A stretch of DNA of 50,408 bases from Eubacterium sp. (GCA_022511225.1 JAFLRZ010000014.1:1-50408), one strand, 5' to 3'. Shown: positions 25,528-33,940, numbered from the stretch's first letter. Numbers and translations are program-made. The notes: generated by a model not told the origin, from the sequence alone.

Positions 25528-26445
25528 ATGGCAAGTACCTGTCCAAATTGCGGAAAGAAATTACACATTTGGGACGTTAAAGCTGAGTGCTCAAGCTGTG
25601 GAGTTTCAATTCCCAATTATAATTGGCAAGAAAGATTAGAAGAAGATAATATCAACGCAGAAAAGAAGTTTGCTGTATTTAATAAAAGCATCAACAGAAT
25701 AGCATACTCAATCTGGGGTACAAAGCTCAGAATTGCAAGGCTTATACTTACTTTCTTACCTGCAATCGGATTTATTCTTCCATGGGCAGCTCTTAAGAGT
25801 GAAGGCACATCTTTTGAATTAGCAATTATATCGCTCTCCGGCAAAAAGGCGTTGATTGAATTTTTCACCAGCTTTTTTGGAAATCTCAATCTCTATATTA
25901 CAAATATGAAGCTTGAAGGTTTCAGCGGACCTGTTACATTCGGAGTAGTTGGTTTTATACTCTTTGTTCTCAGTGCTCTGCTTATTGTAATTGCATTCTT
26001 TATGAATATCATAATGTGCAAGCGACCTAAGACAAAGGTAACAGTTGTATTTGACGTGCTGTCTATTGCAGCAGCTATTGCTTCAGTTGTTGTATACGTT
26101 CTCGGCGGTAAGCTCGCAGCTCAGGCAGTTGCATTTAATTTCGGTAATTTTCCTGTAATCAACGGCGCTGCTTCAATCTCTTGGGGCTTTTTTGTAGCTA
26201 TTGCACTCCTCCTTGTAGCCATGGGCATTAATATTGCAGTTGCAGCTGCTCCTGCAAAGAGTGATGAAACCCTTGAAGAGGAAAGACTTGCTCGTAAGGC
26301 TGCTAAAGAAGAAGCAGAGCGCAAAAAGGAAATTGAAAGAGAAAAGGCAAGAGCTGAAGCTGAAAAGAAGGCAGCCGAGGAAAATGCAAGAATAGTAGAG
26401 GAAGCAAGGGCAAAGCTTGCTGAAAGTAAAAAGAAAAAGAAGTAA
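25528..26445 (+). CDS. Zinc-ribbon membrane protein with coiled-coil tail, function unknown
   Basis: A 305-residue protein. Cys5, Cys8, Cys21 and Cys24 (CPNCG and CSSCG) form an N-terminal zinc ribbon. Four probable transmembrane helices follow (about 70-90, 130-160, 172-195 and 213-240). The last 55 residues are Glu/Lys/Ala-rich and probably coiled-coil (EEERLARKAAKEEAERKKE pattern). AAAGGGG site before the ATG. Such zinc-ribbon membrane proteins are common in Oscillospiraceae and uncharacterised. It is followed by a terminator and then two genes of similar style. Confidence 0.8.
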   Translation: MASTCPNCGKKLHIWDVKAECSSCGVSIPNYNWQERLEEDNINAEKKFAVFNKSINRIAYSIWGTKLRIARLILTFLPAIGFILPWAALKSEGTSFELAIISLSGKKALIEFFTSFFGNLNLYITNMKLEGFSGPVTFGVVGFILFVLSALLIVIAFFMNIIMCKRPKTKVTVVFDVLSIAAAIASVVVYVLGGKLAAQAVAFNFGNFPVINGAASISWGFFVAIALLLVAMGINIAVAAAPAKSDETLEEERLARKAAKEEAERKKEIEREKARAEAEKKAAEENARIVEEARAKLAESKKKKK

Positions 26446-26460
26446 ATTTGTTTTATAATA

Positions 26461-26488
26461 AAAAGGAGTAGATTAATCTGCTCCTTTT
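26461..26488 (+). terminator. Terminator after the zinc-ribbon protein
   Basis: AAAAGGAGTAGATT pairs with AATCTGCTCCTTTT (one G-T pair) and ends in a T run, 15 bases after the stop codon. Confidence 0.82.
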
Positions 26489-26519
26489 TCTTAAAAAATT
26501 ATTGTTTGGAGTAGTTAAA

Positions 26520-27059
26520 ATGAATGACGATATCAAAAATCCAATAAAAATCAGCAAAAAAGGAATTACTGCAATAGTTGTCGCTGTAGTTCTTCTTGCA
26601 GCAATAATAACAACGTCAATTTTTGTTTCGGTTTATAAGGTTAAGTTGTATGCAGATATTGTCTATATATTTATGGACAAGGAAAAGCGTGCTGAAGATG
26701 AAACAAACAGATTATATCATATCAGAAAAAATGCAAATTTTGATCCAAAGGACAAAGATGCAACCATCTTAGATGCATTTGAGATATATTTTGAAGACGA
26801 AAACGGCGAGATGTGTTACTATAGTGCAGATGATAAATTTACTTATGACGGTAGTGATGAAGCAACAGCCGGTCTGGTAATTTTAATTTTTATTACATCC
26901 GGAATTGCCCCTCTTAAGAAAGTTGGCACTGCAGTAGCAATTATAGTACCAATTGTTATTGTTATAGGACTGATAGTCCTTTGGTACAAGCTTTGGTCTA
27001 AAAAAGAAGACGAGGAAAGAGCAAAGCGAATTGCTAAATACAACAAAAAGAAAAAATAA
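26520..27059 (+). CDS. Small membrane protein, function unknown
   Basis: A 179-residue protein with a first transmembrane helix at about 15-38, an extracytoplasmic acidic segment of about 75 residues, one or two further hydrophobic stretches (about 118-165) and a basic Lys-rich C-terminus. The start is ATG 26520 with GGAG eight bases upstream; the TTG at 26502 has no site. No family recognised. The FRG-domain gene starts 19 bases after its stop, so the two are probably one transcript. Confidence 0.72.
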   Translation: MNDDIKNPIKISKKGITAIVVAVVLLAAIITTSIFVSVYKVKLYADIVYIFMDKEKRAEDETNRLYHIRKNANFDPKDKDATILDAFEIYFEDENGEMCYYSADDKFTYDGSDEATAGLVILIFITSGIAPLKKVGTAVAIIVPIVIVIGLIVLWYKLWSKKEDEERAKRIAKYNKKKK

Positions 27060-27078
27060 TTTATTGAATGGTGAAAAT

Positions 27079-28038
27079 ATGTTTTCAGCAAGAGATCATT
27101 TGAAAGAAAAGCTTGATGCACTTAATGCGAAGGTTACGAATGACCTTGATTTTGATTTCAGTACAGTTGCTAAAAGAATTGACACGTTTGATGAATTTCA
27201 GGAGCACATAGTTGATGGCTTCAATTCTGAGAGAAAGCTTTTTTACCGCGGAGAACGCATTAATTCTCCAAAAAGGCGTCTTTTGCCGACAATGCTGCGA
27301 AAGCCCGAAGAAATACTCAGGTATAGCGATTTAGGAATCGTTCATATAGATAGTGACTTTTTAGTTAACTATTATAACAGTCTTGGCAGCTTTGCAACGG
27401 TTTTTAAGAATACTATGGGTCAGTTTGATAAAGAGCACCTCTATGAGCTTTGTGCCTTCGCACAGCATTACTGCGAGTTTTCACCGCTTATCGACTTTAC
27501 AAAAAGCATATATCCTGCACTCTCATTTGCAATTAAGAACAGAACTGTATTTGATGAAGACATTATTCTTTTTGTGCTCGAAATTAATGATGCCCGTGAT
27601 TATACTGATGATATTCACCGTGCTGATGAATGGCTCAAATCAATTAATGTTTATTTCTCCTGCTTTGATGAATTTGATATCAGAAATGCAGTTAAAGAAA
27701 TTACGTCAAATAAGCAGCTTGATATGACCGCTGAGTTCAAAAAGCATATGCAGAGAATAAGTACCAAACCTGTTCCGACTGCAAAGCTTATTGATGTCCC
27801 TACCAATACGAGGATGAAATTTCAGCAGGGAGTATTCCTGTTCCTTAATAATTTTCAGCTTTATAACAAGAGTTATTTGACAAAGCAAATCAGAGAGGAC
27901 TTCACAATTACTAAATACATTATCAGTAAGGATATATGCCCCGCAATAAAAGAATACATAAACAAGAATGCGCCTTGGTATGCGTATGAGTATTTAACAG
28001 ATATACAATCAGCCTTCAAAATTGCAGTTGAAGAATAA
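27079..28038 (+). CDS. FRG-domain protein
   Basis: A 319-residue soluble protein. The FRG signature is at residues 50-73 (KLFYRGERINSPKRRLLPT, with the YRG core at 56-58), and the downstream AQHYCEFSPLIDFTKSIYPAL stretch matches the family's QHYGxxTxLLDWT pattern in degenerate form. FRG domains have no proven biochemical activity and recur in proteins near defence and mobile genes. The start is ATG 27079, five bases after GGTG; the upstream in-frame ATG at 27031 lies inside the previous gene. The function here is not known. Confidence 0.78.
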   Translation: MFSARDHLKEKLDALNAKVTNDLDFDFSTVAKRIDTFDEFQEHIVDGFNSERKLFYRGERINSPKRRLLPTMLRKPEEILRYSDLGIVHIDSDFLVNYYNSLGSFATVFKNTMGQFDKEHLYELCAFAQHYCEFSPLIDFTKSIYPALSFAIKNRTVFDEDIILFVLEINDARDYTDDIHRADEWLKSINVYFSCFDEFDIRNAVKEITSNKQLDMTAEFKKHMQRISTKPVPTAKLIDVPTNTRMKFQQGVFLFLNNFQLYNKSYLTKQIREDFTITKYIISKDICPAIKEYINKNAPWYAYEYLTDIQSAFKIAVEE

Positions 28039-28039
28039 A

Positions 28040-28076
28040 AAACAACCATTAAGTCCGTGTGGATTTAATGGTTGTT
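28040..28076. terminator. Bidirectional terminator between FRG gene and uxaA
   Basis: A 17-bp stem (AAACAACCATTAAGTCC with GGATTTAATGGTTGTTT, one G-T pair) and a 4-base loop at a convergent junction. Confidence 0.88.
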
Positions 28077-28085
28077 TCTGTTATA

Positions 28086-29462
28086 TTAAAAAATTACGCC
28101 GTCCTTAAAAATTGAAATTTCTCTGTAACCATAGATTTCATTTTTTGTTTGCTTGCCGTTTGCAGTTTCGATAATAAAATTCATCAGCCTATCAGCCTTA
28201 TCGCCGTCATGGCAGTCAGCCTGAGCATCAAAATCAATCCAGTGAGGCTTCTGTAAAGATAAAGCAGTGTTTGAAGAAATTTTAATCGTCGGTATCGGCG
28301 CACCAAGCGGAGTACCTCTGCCTGTAGTAAATAGAATAATGTGGCATCCGGCAGCAGTGAGATTTGTAATTGCTACAACATCATTTCCGGGCCCGTTGAG
28401 AAGAGCTAAGCCTGCTTTTTCTACAGTGTCACCGTAATCAAGAATATCTGTAACAATTGCTTTACCGCCCTTTTGAATACAACCGAGTGACTTTTCTTCA
28501 AGCGTTGTAATTCCTCCGTCTTTGTTGCCGGGAGAAGGATTTTCACTAATCGGTTGTCCGTTAGAAATAAAGTATTTCTTAAAATTATTAATTAGATTAA
28601 CTGCCTTGCCGAAAACCTCCTCATCTACACATCGATTAAAGAGGATATGCTCTGCGCCGAACATTTCAGGCACTTCTGTCAGCACCGCACTTCCGCCCGA
28701 AGAAGTAATTTTCTCAGTAATTTTTCCTACAAGCGGATTAGCAGTAATGCCCGAAAGTCCGTCACTTCCACCGCATTTCATACCAATCTTAAGCTTTGAA
28801 ATAGGAACTGAGGTACGCTTGTCACTTTCGGCAAGAGCCTTTAATTCACTTATAATGCCCGATGCTTCTTCAAGCTCGTTCTCACAGTTCTGTATGTTTA
28901 AAAAACGGATTCTTTCAGCGTCATAGCTTCCAAGGAATTTTTTTATAACACCTATATTCGTGTTTTCGCAACCGAGACCGAGAACAAGCACTCCGCCCGC
29001 ATTGGGATGCTTTATAAGACCGCAAAGTATTTTTGCTGTCCTTTCAAAATCTTCACCACTCTGACTGCATCCATATGGGTGAGGAAATGCAAATACGCCA
29101 TTTTCAGTTGCTATTTTTTCTGCAACATTATTTATACATCCAACAGTGTTAATTACCCATATGTCATTTCTTATACCTATATTTCCGTTTTTCCGCACAT
29201 ACGCATTTATGTGAGTATTCGCGTTTTCATTGAACTCGTTAAAAGCAGGGGAGTAGGTATACTCATTAATACCCGAAAGTTGAGTTTTTAAATTATGAGA
29301 GTGAACGTGCTCGCCTTTTTTAATATCAGCCGTTGCAACGCCGATAGGATAGCCGTATTTGATTATTTCTTCTCCATTTTTTATATCACGTCGTGCATAC
29401 TTGTGTGCGTCTTCTAAATTTACCGATACGTTGTCATCCTCGTGTATAGTTACAAGATGCAA
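28086..29462 (-). CDS. uxaA: Altronate dehydratase
   Basis: Converts D-altronate to 2-keto-3-deoxygluconate in galacturonate breakdown. A 458-residue protein with an N-terminal SAF domain (residues about 1-75, VSVNLEDA through KKGEHVHSHNL) and the large UxaA catalytic domain with GLGCENTN, KCGGSDGLSGITANP and RGTPLGAPIPTIKIS. The start is TTG 29462, seven bases after GGGAGG, and overlaps the end of uxaB by 13 bases, so the pair is coupled. The usual length is about 490; the protein is slightly compact but all blocks are present. Confidence 0.92.
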   Translation of the reverse strand: MHLVTIHEDDNVSVNLEDAHKYARRDIKNGEEIIKYGYPIGVATADIKKGEHVHSHNLKTQLSGINEYTYSPAFNEFNENANTHINAYVRKNGNIGIRNDIWVINTVGCINNVAEKIATENGVFAFPHPYGCSQSGEDFERTAKILCGLIKHPNAGGVLVLGLGCENTNIGVIKKFLGSYDAERIRFLNIQNCENELEEASGIISELKALAESDKRTSVPISKLKIGMKCGGSDGLSGITANPLVGKITEKITSSGGSAVLTEVPEMFGAEHILFNRCVDEEVFGKAVNLINNFKKYFISNGQPISENPSPGNKDGGITTLEEKSLGCIQKGGKAIVTDILDYGDTVEKAGLALLNGPGNDVVAITNLTAAGCHIILFTTGRGTPLGAPIPTIKISSNTALSLQKPHWIDFDAQADCHDGDKADRLMNFIIETANGKQTKNEIYGYREISIFKDGVIF

Positions 29463-30772
29463 TTCAAAGCCTCCCTTATGCCTTTTTCTGAAATACTGTT
29501 ATAGTTTTCAGCAACAATATTCTTAAGCTCTGATAAGTCAGCGCCCCATAATTCAGCGCTTTCTAAAATTTCGTTTATTGTAGCATTTTTCATAAATTCT
29601 TCTGTATCTTCGCTATCATTCGGCGTATCGTTTTTATAGAAATAAATTAATGCCGAGAGTGAAAATATAAGATGGGGAGGGTATTCGCCAAATTTATCTT
29701 TGTGCTCAATTATACTCGGAAGAACTCTTACTGCAAATTTGCTGACGCAGTTAAGAACGATTGCACGAAGCTGATGTCTGATGTATGGATTTCTGAATCT
29801 GTCCAGTATGTCAATTGCAAATTTTCTGTTTTCATCGTTGTCACCGAGCACAGGGAGAATTTCATCATAAATACACTTGTGAATGAAATCAAAAATTTCT
29901 TCATCCTCCATACATTCGCCTACAGTTTCAATTCCTTCAAGAAGTGCAGAGCACACCATAGATGTATGTGCACCGTTAAGAAGCCTTACCTTACGCTTTT
30001 TATATGGGGTTACGTCATCGGTCCAAATCACGTTAAATCCGCCATCAACAAGCGGAAGCTCGGCTTCAAAATCATTATCAATTACCCAAAGATGATATAT
30101 TTCTGCCGTGTTAAGAAGCTTGTCCTCATATCCAATTTCATTCCAAAGCGAAGCAATCTCATCCTTAGGAAATCCGGTAACTATCCTGTCAACAAGTGTG
30201 TTGCAAAATGTATTTTCTGTGTCTATCCACTTTATGAAATCCTCACCAAGTCCCCATAGCTCAGCGTACTTAATCACGCAATTCTTAAGCTCATCACCGT
30301 TATTGTCAATAAGCTCACATGGCAGAAGAACAAAACCCGAAAGATTATTTTCAAAGCGTCTGTTAAGCAGAAGTGTCAATTTTGCAGGAAAAGATGACGG
30401 TGGAGTGTCAGTCATTTTACAGCTTTCATCAAAGACAATTCCTGCCTCAGTCGTATTAGAAATTATGAAACGAAAATCAGGATTTTCAGCCAAAGCGAGG
30501 TATTCGTTAAAATTTTCGTACGGACTTAAAATGCGAGAAACAGACGTTATCTTTGTATGCTCGCAAACTTCTTTTTCTTTTTCGATTCCGCGAAGATATA
30601 AATTATATTCACAGCGTTGCTCTATAAATTTATCATAGTTGCCTCTATCAGTAGGCTTTACAATAACTATTCTTCCGTCATACAAATTTTGTTCATTTAA
30701 TTTATGGATAAAATAGTCAACAAATCCTCTTAAAAAATTACCTTCGCCAAACTGAATAATTGTCTCTTTCAT
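29450..30772 (-). CDS. uxaB: Tagaturonate reductase (altronate oxidoreductase)
   Basis: NAD-dependent reduction of D-tagaturonate to D-altronate, the step before uxaA. A 440-residue protein of the mannitol dehydrogenase superfamily: N-terminal QFGEGNFLRGFVDYF nucleotide fold, ISNTTEAGI, PCELIDNNG and the KVRLLNGAHT active-site helix with the catalytic Lys. About 40 residues shorter than E. coli UxaB. First gene of the uxaBA operon; uxaC, kdgK and a GntR-type regulator are not in the window. Confidence 0.92.
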   Translation of the reverse strand: MKETIIQFGEGNFLRGFVDYFIHKLNEQNLYDGRIVIVKPTDRGNYDKFIEQRCEYNLYLRGIEKEKEVCEHTKITSVSRILSPYENFNEYLALAENPDFRFIISNTTEAGIVFDESCKMTDTPPSSFPAKLTLLLNRRFENNLSGFVLLPCELIDNNGDELKNCVIKYAELWGLGEDFIKWIDTENTFCNTLVDRIVTGFPKDEIASLWNEIGYEDKLLNTAEIYHLWVIDNDFEAELPLVDGGFNVIWTDDVTPYKKRKVRLLNGAHTSMVCSALLEGIETVGECMEDEEIFDFIHKCIYDEILPVLGDNDENRKFAIDILDRFRNPYIRHQLRAIVLNCVSKFAVRVLPSIIEHKDKFGEYPPHLIFSLSALIYFYKNDTPNDSEDTEEFMKNATINEILESAELWGADLSELKNIVAENYNSISEKGIREALNCIL

Positions 30773-30798
30773 TTTATAATCCTCACATAATAATCTTA

Positions 30799-30828
30799 CT
30801 TATAATTATATATAAAAGCATAAGTCAA
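30799..30828 (-). promoter_or_regulatory. Possible promoter of uxaBA
   Basis: On the minus strand TTGACT (30828-30823), 18 bases, TATAAG (30804-30799), 26 bases before the uxaB ATG. The spacer is one base longer than ideal and the area is very AT-rich. Confidence 0.5.
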
Positions 30829-30837
30829 TGCAAGAAA

Positions 30838-30861
30838 AAACTCCCTGAAATCAGGGAGTTT
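30838..30861 (-). terminator. Terminator of the Crp-ABC importer operon
   Basis: Stem AAACTCCCTGA / TCAGGGAGTTT with a 2-base centre. On the minus strand it is followed by a T run (complement of 30835-30840), six bases after the ATPase stop. Confidence 0.88.
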
Positions 30862-30866
30862 AATAG

Positions 30867-31418
30867 TTATATTTCAATAATTGTGCAACCCATTTTTTCT
30901 GCATCTGCTCTGTCGTGGGTTATAAGGATTACTGCTTTATCTTTCGTTATTTCATTAATAAGCTCGATTGCTCTGTCGGTATTGTAGCTGTCGAGAGATG
31001 AAAATGGCTCGTCAAAAATATAAGTATCTGCATCTACGCTTAGTGCCCTTGCTATCGCAACCCGCCTTGCCATACCTCCGCTAAGCTCAGACGGATATTT
31101 GTCCTTGCTTTCAGATATTCCAAGCCCTTCAAGGATATAATCAAGGCGGTCACTATTTGAAAACATAACTAAATTTTCATATACCGTCTTAAACGGAAGA
31201 AGTCTGTCTTCCTGAAATACTGCAGATATAACAGAGTTTATAGTCAGCTCACCGGAATAATTCTTTTCAAGCCCCAAAACAAGCCTTGTAATAGTAGTTT
31301 TGCCGATTCCTGATCTGCCGAAAAGACAAACCCTGTCCTTATCATTAATCATAATATTAAAGTTGTTGAGAATCTTTTTCTCACCGTATGAAAAGGACAC
31401 ATTCTTAAATTCAATCAT
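30867..31418 (-). CDS. ABC importer ATPase (nitrate/sulfonate/taurine type)
   Basis: A 183-residue ATPase of the SsuB/TauB family, compact at the C-terminus (usual length 240-260). Walker A GRSGIGKTT at residues 34-42, signature LSGGMARR, Walker B YIFDEPFSSLD and an H-loop THDRADAE are intact. The start is ATG 31418, which overlaps the permease stop as ATGA and has AAGGAG eight bases upstream; the ATG at 31436 is the permease's own sequence and has no site. Last gene of the operon. Confidence 0.9.
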   Translation of the reverse strand: MIEFKNVSFSYGEKKILNNFNIMINDKDRVCLFGRSGIGKTTITRLVLGLEKNYSGELTINSVISAVFQEDRLLPFKTVYENLVMFSNSDRLDYILEGLGISESKDKYPSELSGGMARRVAIARALSVDADTYIFDEPFSSLDSYNTDRAIELINEITKDKAVILITHDRADAEKMGCTIIEI

Positions 31419-32179
31419 TTTTTCTGCTCCTTCCATATCAGCTTTAATATGTTTTCTACAAAGTAGCTAAGCAAAACGATTGCAAGCGTTACGGCAAAAA
31501 CCTCGCTGTAATCAATTGATACCTTTGCAGATGAGAGCATTGCACCGAGAGTTCCTGACGGACTTGCAATAACCTGTGCAGCAACACCTGACTTCCACGC
31601 AATTCCGACAGCAGTTAAACAGCCGTTTCTTATGCTCGGTGAAATCATAGGAAGCTTGATTTTAAGCGCAATATCTTTTTCACTCATTCCAAACACTTTT
31701 GCCATTTCAACAAGCTTGTAATCAACGGAATTAAGTCCCGTAACAGTATGACTCCACACAATCGGAAGTACCATAAGAAACGATATAAAAGAGGGGAGTG
31801 CGTATGACGGAATCCACAGCCAAGCAACTATAATAAGTGCCGCAACAGGAACAGTCCTCACCAAATGAAGTGCAGGAGCAGTGAAAATCCGAAATGCATT
31901 GAATTTCCCTGACAACATTCCGAGCACGGTGCCAAGAAATGCACCTATGACAAAGCCGACTAAAATCTGAAAAAGTGATACAAAAACTATTTTCCAAAAG
32001 TCAGCTTCGCCTAAGCAATTGATAAATGATTTAACAGCTTCAATGGGATAGGGTATTTTTATAATCAGCCTCTTGTTTGCAAGGTATGCTCCTATTTGCC
32101 AAAAGAGTATCCAGAAAATTACCGATCCTGTCGTTAAAGCTGTCTTTTTTATCTTACTTTGCATACCAGAAATTGTCAT
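31415..32179 (-). CDS. ABC importer permease (SsuC/TauC type)
   Basis: A 254-residue inner-membrane permease with about six helices. The ATPase-contact (EAA) region is seen as VEMAKVFGMSEKDIALKIKLPMISPSI. The start at 32179 lies inside the end of the binding-protein gene (26-base overlap) with GGAG nine bases upstream; an in-frame ATG at 32164 is the alternative and has no clear site. It works with the adjacent binding protein and ATPase. Confidence 0.88.
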   Translation of the reverse strand: MTISGMQSKIKKTALTTGSVIFWILFWQIGAYLANKRLIIKIPYPIEAVKSFINCLGEADFWKIVFVSLFQILVGFVIGAFLGTVLGMLSGKFNAFRIFTAPALHLVRTVPVAALIIVAWLWIPSYALPSFISFLMVLPIVWSHTVTGLNSVDYKLVEMAKVFGMSEKDIALKIKLPMISPSIRNGCLTAVGIAWKSGVAAQVIASPSGTLGAMLSSAKVSIDYSEVFAVTLAIVLLSYFVENILKLIWKEQKK

Positions 32180-33146
32180 CTGGCATTGCTCCGCCTATCG
32201 AAGTCGGATCAGCATTATAGAGCACCTGTAAATAACCTGTAAGCTTTTCTTTCATTTCATTACCCTTGATGAAACATATGTTGCAGTTAGGGATAGCAGC
32301 CTTTGCAATAGGTGCTTTCGCTACAATGCCATACTCCTCGCAAAGAGTTGCAGTTGTTTCAATATCAGCACTTACGGCTTTGATTGATGCTTCGTAGTCA
32401 GTGAGAAATGCCTCTACGGCTTCCGGATTAGAATTTAAGAATTCATTTCTTACTATCACGCAGCCCATCATAAGCTCAGATTCAGGGTTAACCTTATTCC
32501 ATTCATCAGTCAAGTCAATAGCAATTTTTGAACCTTCATACTTAAGTTTGATTGAAGTTGCTACAGGCTGAGGAGCAATAATAACAGCCTCAGGATCAGT
32601 TGCCCATACAGGAACTAAGTCTGTACCGTCTGCCTTGAATTCAATCTTCACGTCTTTCTCAGGATTAATGCCGTTTTCGGTGAGAAGATAATCGATTATA
32701 TACTCAGGATTTGCTCCCTGACCTGTAGTGTAAATAGTTCTGCCCTTAAGATCCTTAAGTGAAGTAATATCTTCACCCTTGAAGTTAAGCACGTTAAGAA
32801 CACCAAGAGTATTAACTGCAATAATCTTTATGCCGCCGTTTGTTACCTTGTAAAGCTTTGCAGCAAGATTAGTAGCAACTGCTGCAATGTCTGCCTCGCC
32901 GTTAGAAATCTTCGATACTATTTCATCAGGGGCAGCAACAACGTTGAATTTATAATTTTCAAGACCTTCACCGTTTTCTGCGGCTTTCATCATATTAACT
33001 GCACCAATTCCTGTAGGACCGCTGAGTACGTATGCATTAACGTTTACCTTTTCTTTTGGTGCCTCTGGTTGATTTTTTTCTGTAGAACAAGCAGCAAATG
33101 CAAAAATCATAATTACTGCGAGTGCTAAACTGATAACTTTTTTCAT
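32154..33146 (-). CDS. ABC importer substrate-binding lipoprotein (NMT1/SsuA-like)
   Basis: A 330-residue lipoprotein: signal peptide with lipobox AFAAC, lipidated Cys20. The mature domain has the two-lobe NMT1/SsuA pattern (YVLSGPTGIGAVNMM, NGEADIAAVATNLAAKLY, LKDLKGRTIYTTGQG). Family members bind sulfonates, nitrate, pyrimidine precursors or other small anions; the residues do not tell which. It starts 11 bases after the Crp/Fnr regulator's stop, so the regulator and importer share one transcript. Confidence 0.88.
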   Translation of the reverse strand: MKKVISLALAVIMIFAFAACSTEKNQPEAPKEKVNVNAYVLSGPTGIGAVNMMKAAENGEGLENYKFNVVAAPDEIVSKISNGEADIAAVATNLAAKLYKVTNGGIKIIAVNTLGVLNVLNFKGEDITSLKDLKGRTIYTTGQGANPEYIIDYLLTENGINPEKDVKIEFKADGTDLVPVWATDPEAVIIAPQPVATSIKLKYEGSKIAIDLTDEWNKVNPESELMMGCVIVRNEFLNSNPEAVEAFLTDYEASIKAVSADIETTATLCEEYGIVAKAPIAKAAIPNCNICFIKGNEMKEKLTGYLQVLYNADPTSIGGAMPDDNFWYAK

Positions 33147-33157
33147 AATTTTTCTCC

Positions 33158-33766
33158 TTATTTGACTATAATTGTTGTACCGCTTTTCTCAATCATTCCG
33201 GCTTCTGTAAGCTCGTCAATTGCTCTGTAAAGGCTTGTTCTGCCTATTGAAGTAAGAGCGGCAAGCTTTGACATATTAGCGCCCGTATAGGTATTGTTCT
33301 CGTCAGCGTTTTCTGTTAAGAACTGATAAAGCTTTGCAGAAGCAGTTTTTTGAGAATAAAGATTAATTCTCTTATTAAGAAAACGTACTTTCTGTGAAAG
33401 AAATTCTATATAGTTTACAGCAGTTTCAGGATATCTCTTGAACAAGTCTTCAAGTATATCCTCGCTGATAAACTGAATTTCAGTGTCGCTTTTAGCAACG
33501 ATTTTGCTGATATAGCTTTCCTCGTTGCCAAAAAGAGCGGCAGCACCGAAAACGTCACCCTTAACAAAAGACCTTTTGAGAAGTGCTCCATCAATAGCTT
33601 CGGCTTTTCCTGAAAGAATAATACCTATTGCTTTGTTGAATTTGCGATGATTATAAATTTCCTCACCCTTGATAAATTTTTGAGGCTTAGGAAGAACAGT
33701 GATAATCATAGCAATTTCTTCATTGCTTAAGCCCTTAAACAGAAATAGATTTTCTATACCTTGCAA
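33158..33766 (-). CDS. Crp/Fnr family transcriptional regulator
   Basis: A 202-residue protein: cyclic-nucleotide-binding-like beta-roll (residues about 10-115, IYNHRKFNKAIGIILSGKAE), dimer helix (116-145) and a winged HTH (LAALTSIGRTSLYRAIDEL, about 165-185). No four-Cys Fe-S set as in Fnr and no canonical cAMP-contact Arg/Thr pair, so the effector is unknown. The start is TTG 33766 preceded by GGTGGTGA. It leads the importer operon, and its own promoter carries a near-perfect palindrome, so autoregulation is likely. Confidence 0.9.
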   Translation of the reverse strand: MQGIENLFLFKGLSNEEIAMIITVLPKPQKFIKGEEIYNHRKFNKAIGIILSGKAEAIDGALLKRSFVKGDVFGAAALFGNEESYISKIVAKSDTEIQFISEDILEDLFKRYPETAVNYIEFLSQKVRFLNKRINLYSQKTASAKLYQFLTENADENNTYTGANMSKLAALTSIGRTSLYRAIDELTEAGMIEKSGTTIIVK

Positions 33767-33780
33767 TATGTCACCACCTA

Positions 33781-33810
33781 AATAAAGTGTTCCAAATGGT
33801 ACACTTTATT
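33781..33810. promoter_or_regulatory. Probable Crp/Fnr operator
   Basis: AATAAAGTGTTCC and GGTACACTTTATT form 13-bp arms with one mismatch around AAAT. The 30-bp site overlaps the last bases of the -10 box and the start of transcription of the Crp-importer operon, where binding would block RNA polymerase. Confidence 0.72.
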
Positions 33811-33836
33811 CTATTACAAACATTATAATTTGTCAA
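33808..33836 (-). promoter_or_regulatory. Sigma-A promoter of the Crp-ABC importer operon
   Basis: On the minus strand a perfect TTGACA (33836-33831), 17 bases, TAGAAT (33813-33808). The -10 box overlaps the palindromic operator. Confidence 0.8.
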
Positions 33837-33854
33837 GAAAAAATGCATAACCGC

Positions 33855-33940
33855 AACAAAATTGTATTGAATGAATATTCTATAGGGAACGATGACCACA
33901 TCGTTCCGTGGACTACCATATTATTTGCGTGCAAATCACC
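33855..33940. repeat. Dispersed intergenic repeat, copy 4
   Basis: AACAAAATTGTATTGAATGAA, TATAGGGAA, core CGATGACCACATCG (33890-33903), GTTCCGTGG, an ACCATATTATTTGCGTGC stretch and AAATCACC. The start matches copies 2 and 3; the ACCATAT part matches copy 1. It lies between the Crp promoter and the hydrogenase-operon terminator. Confidence 0.82.

Noticed and set aside
29672-30638. Long plus-strand open frames of 195 and 176 codons opposite uxaB
   Set aside because: Antisense to a well-conserved gene, no ribosome binding site and no recognisable protein; shadow frames.
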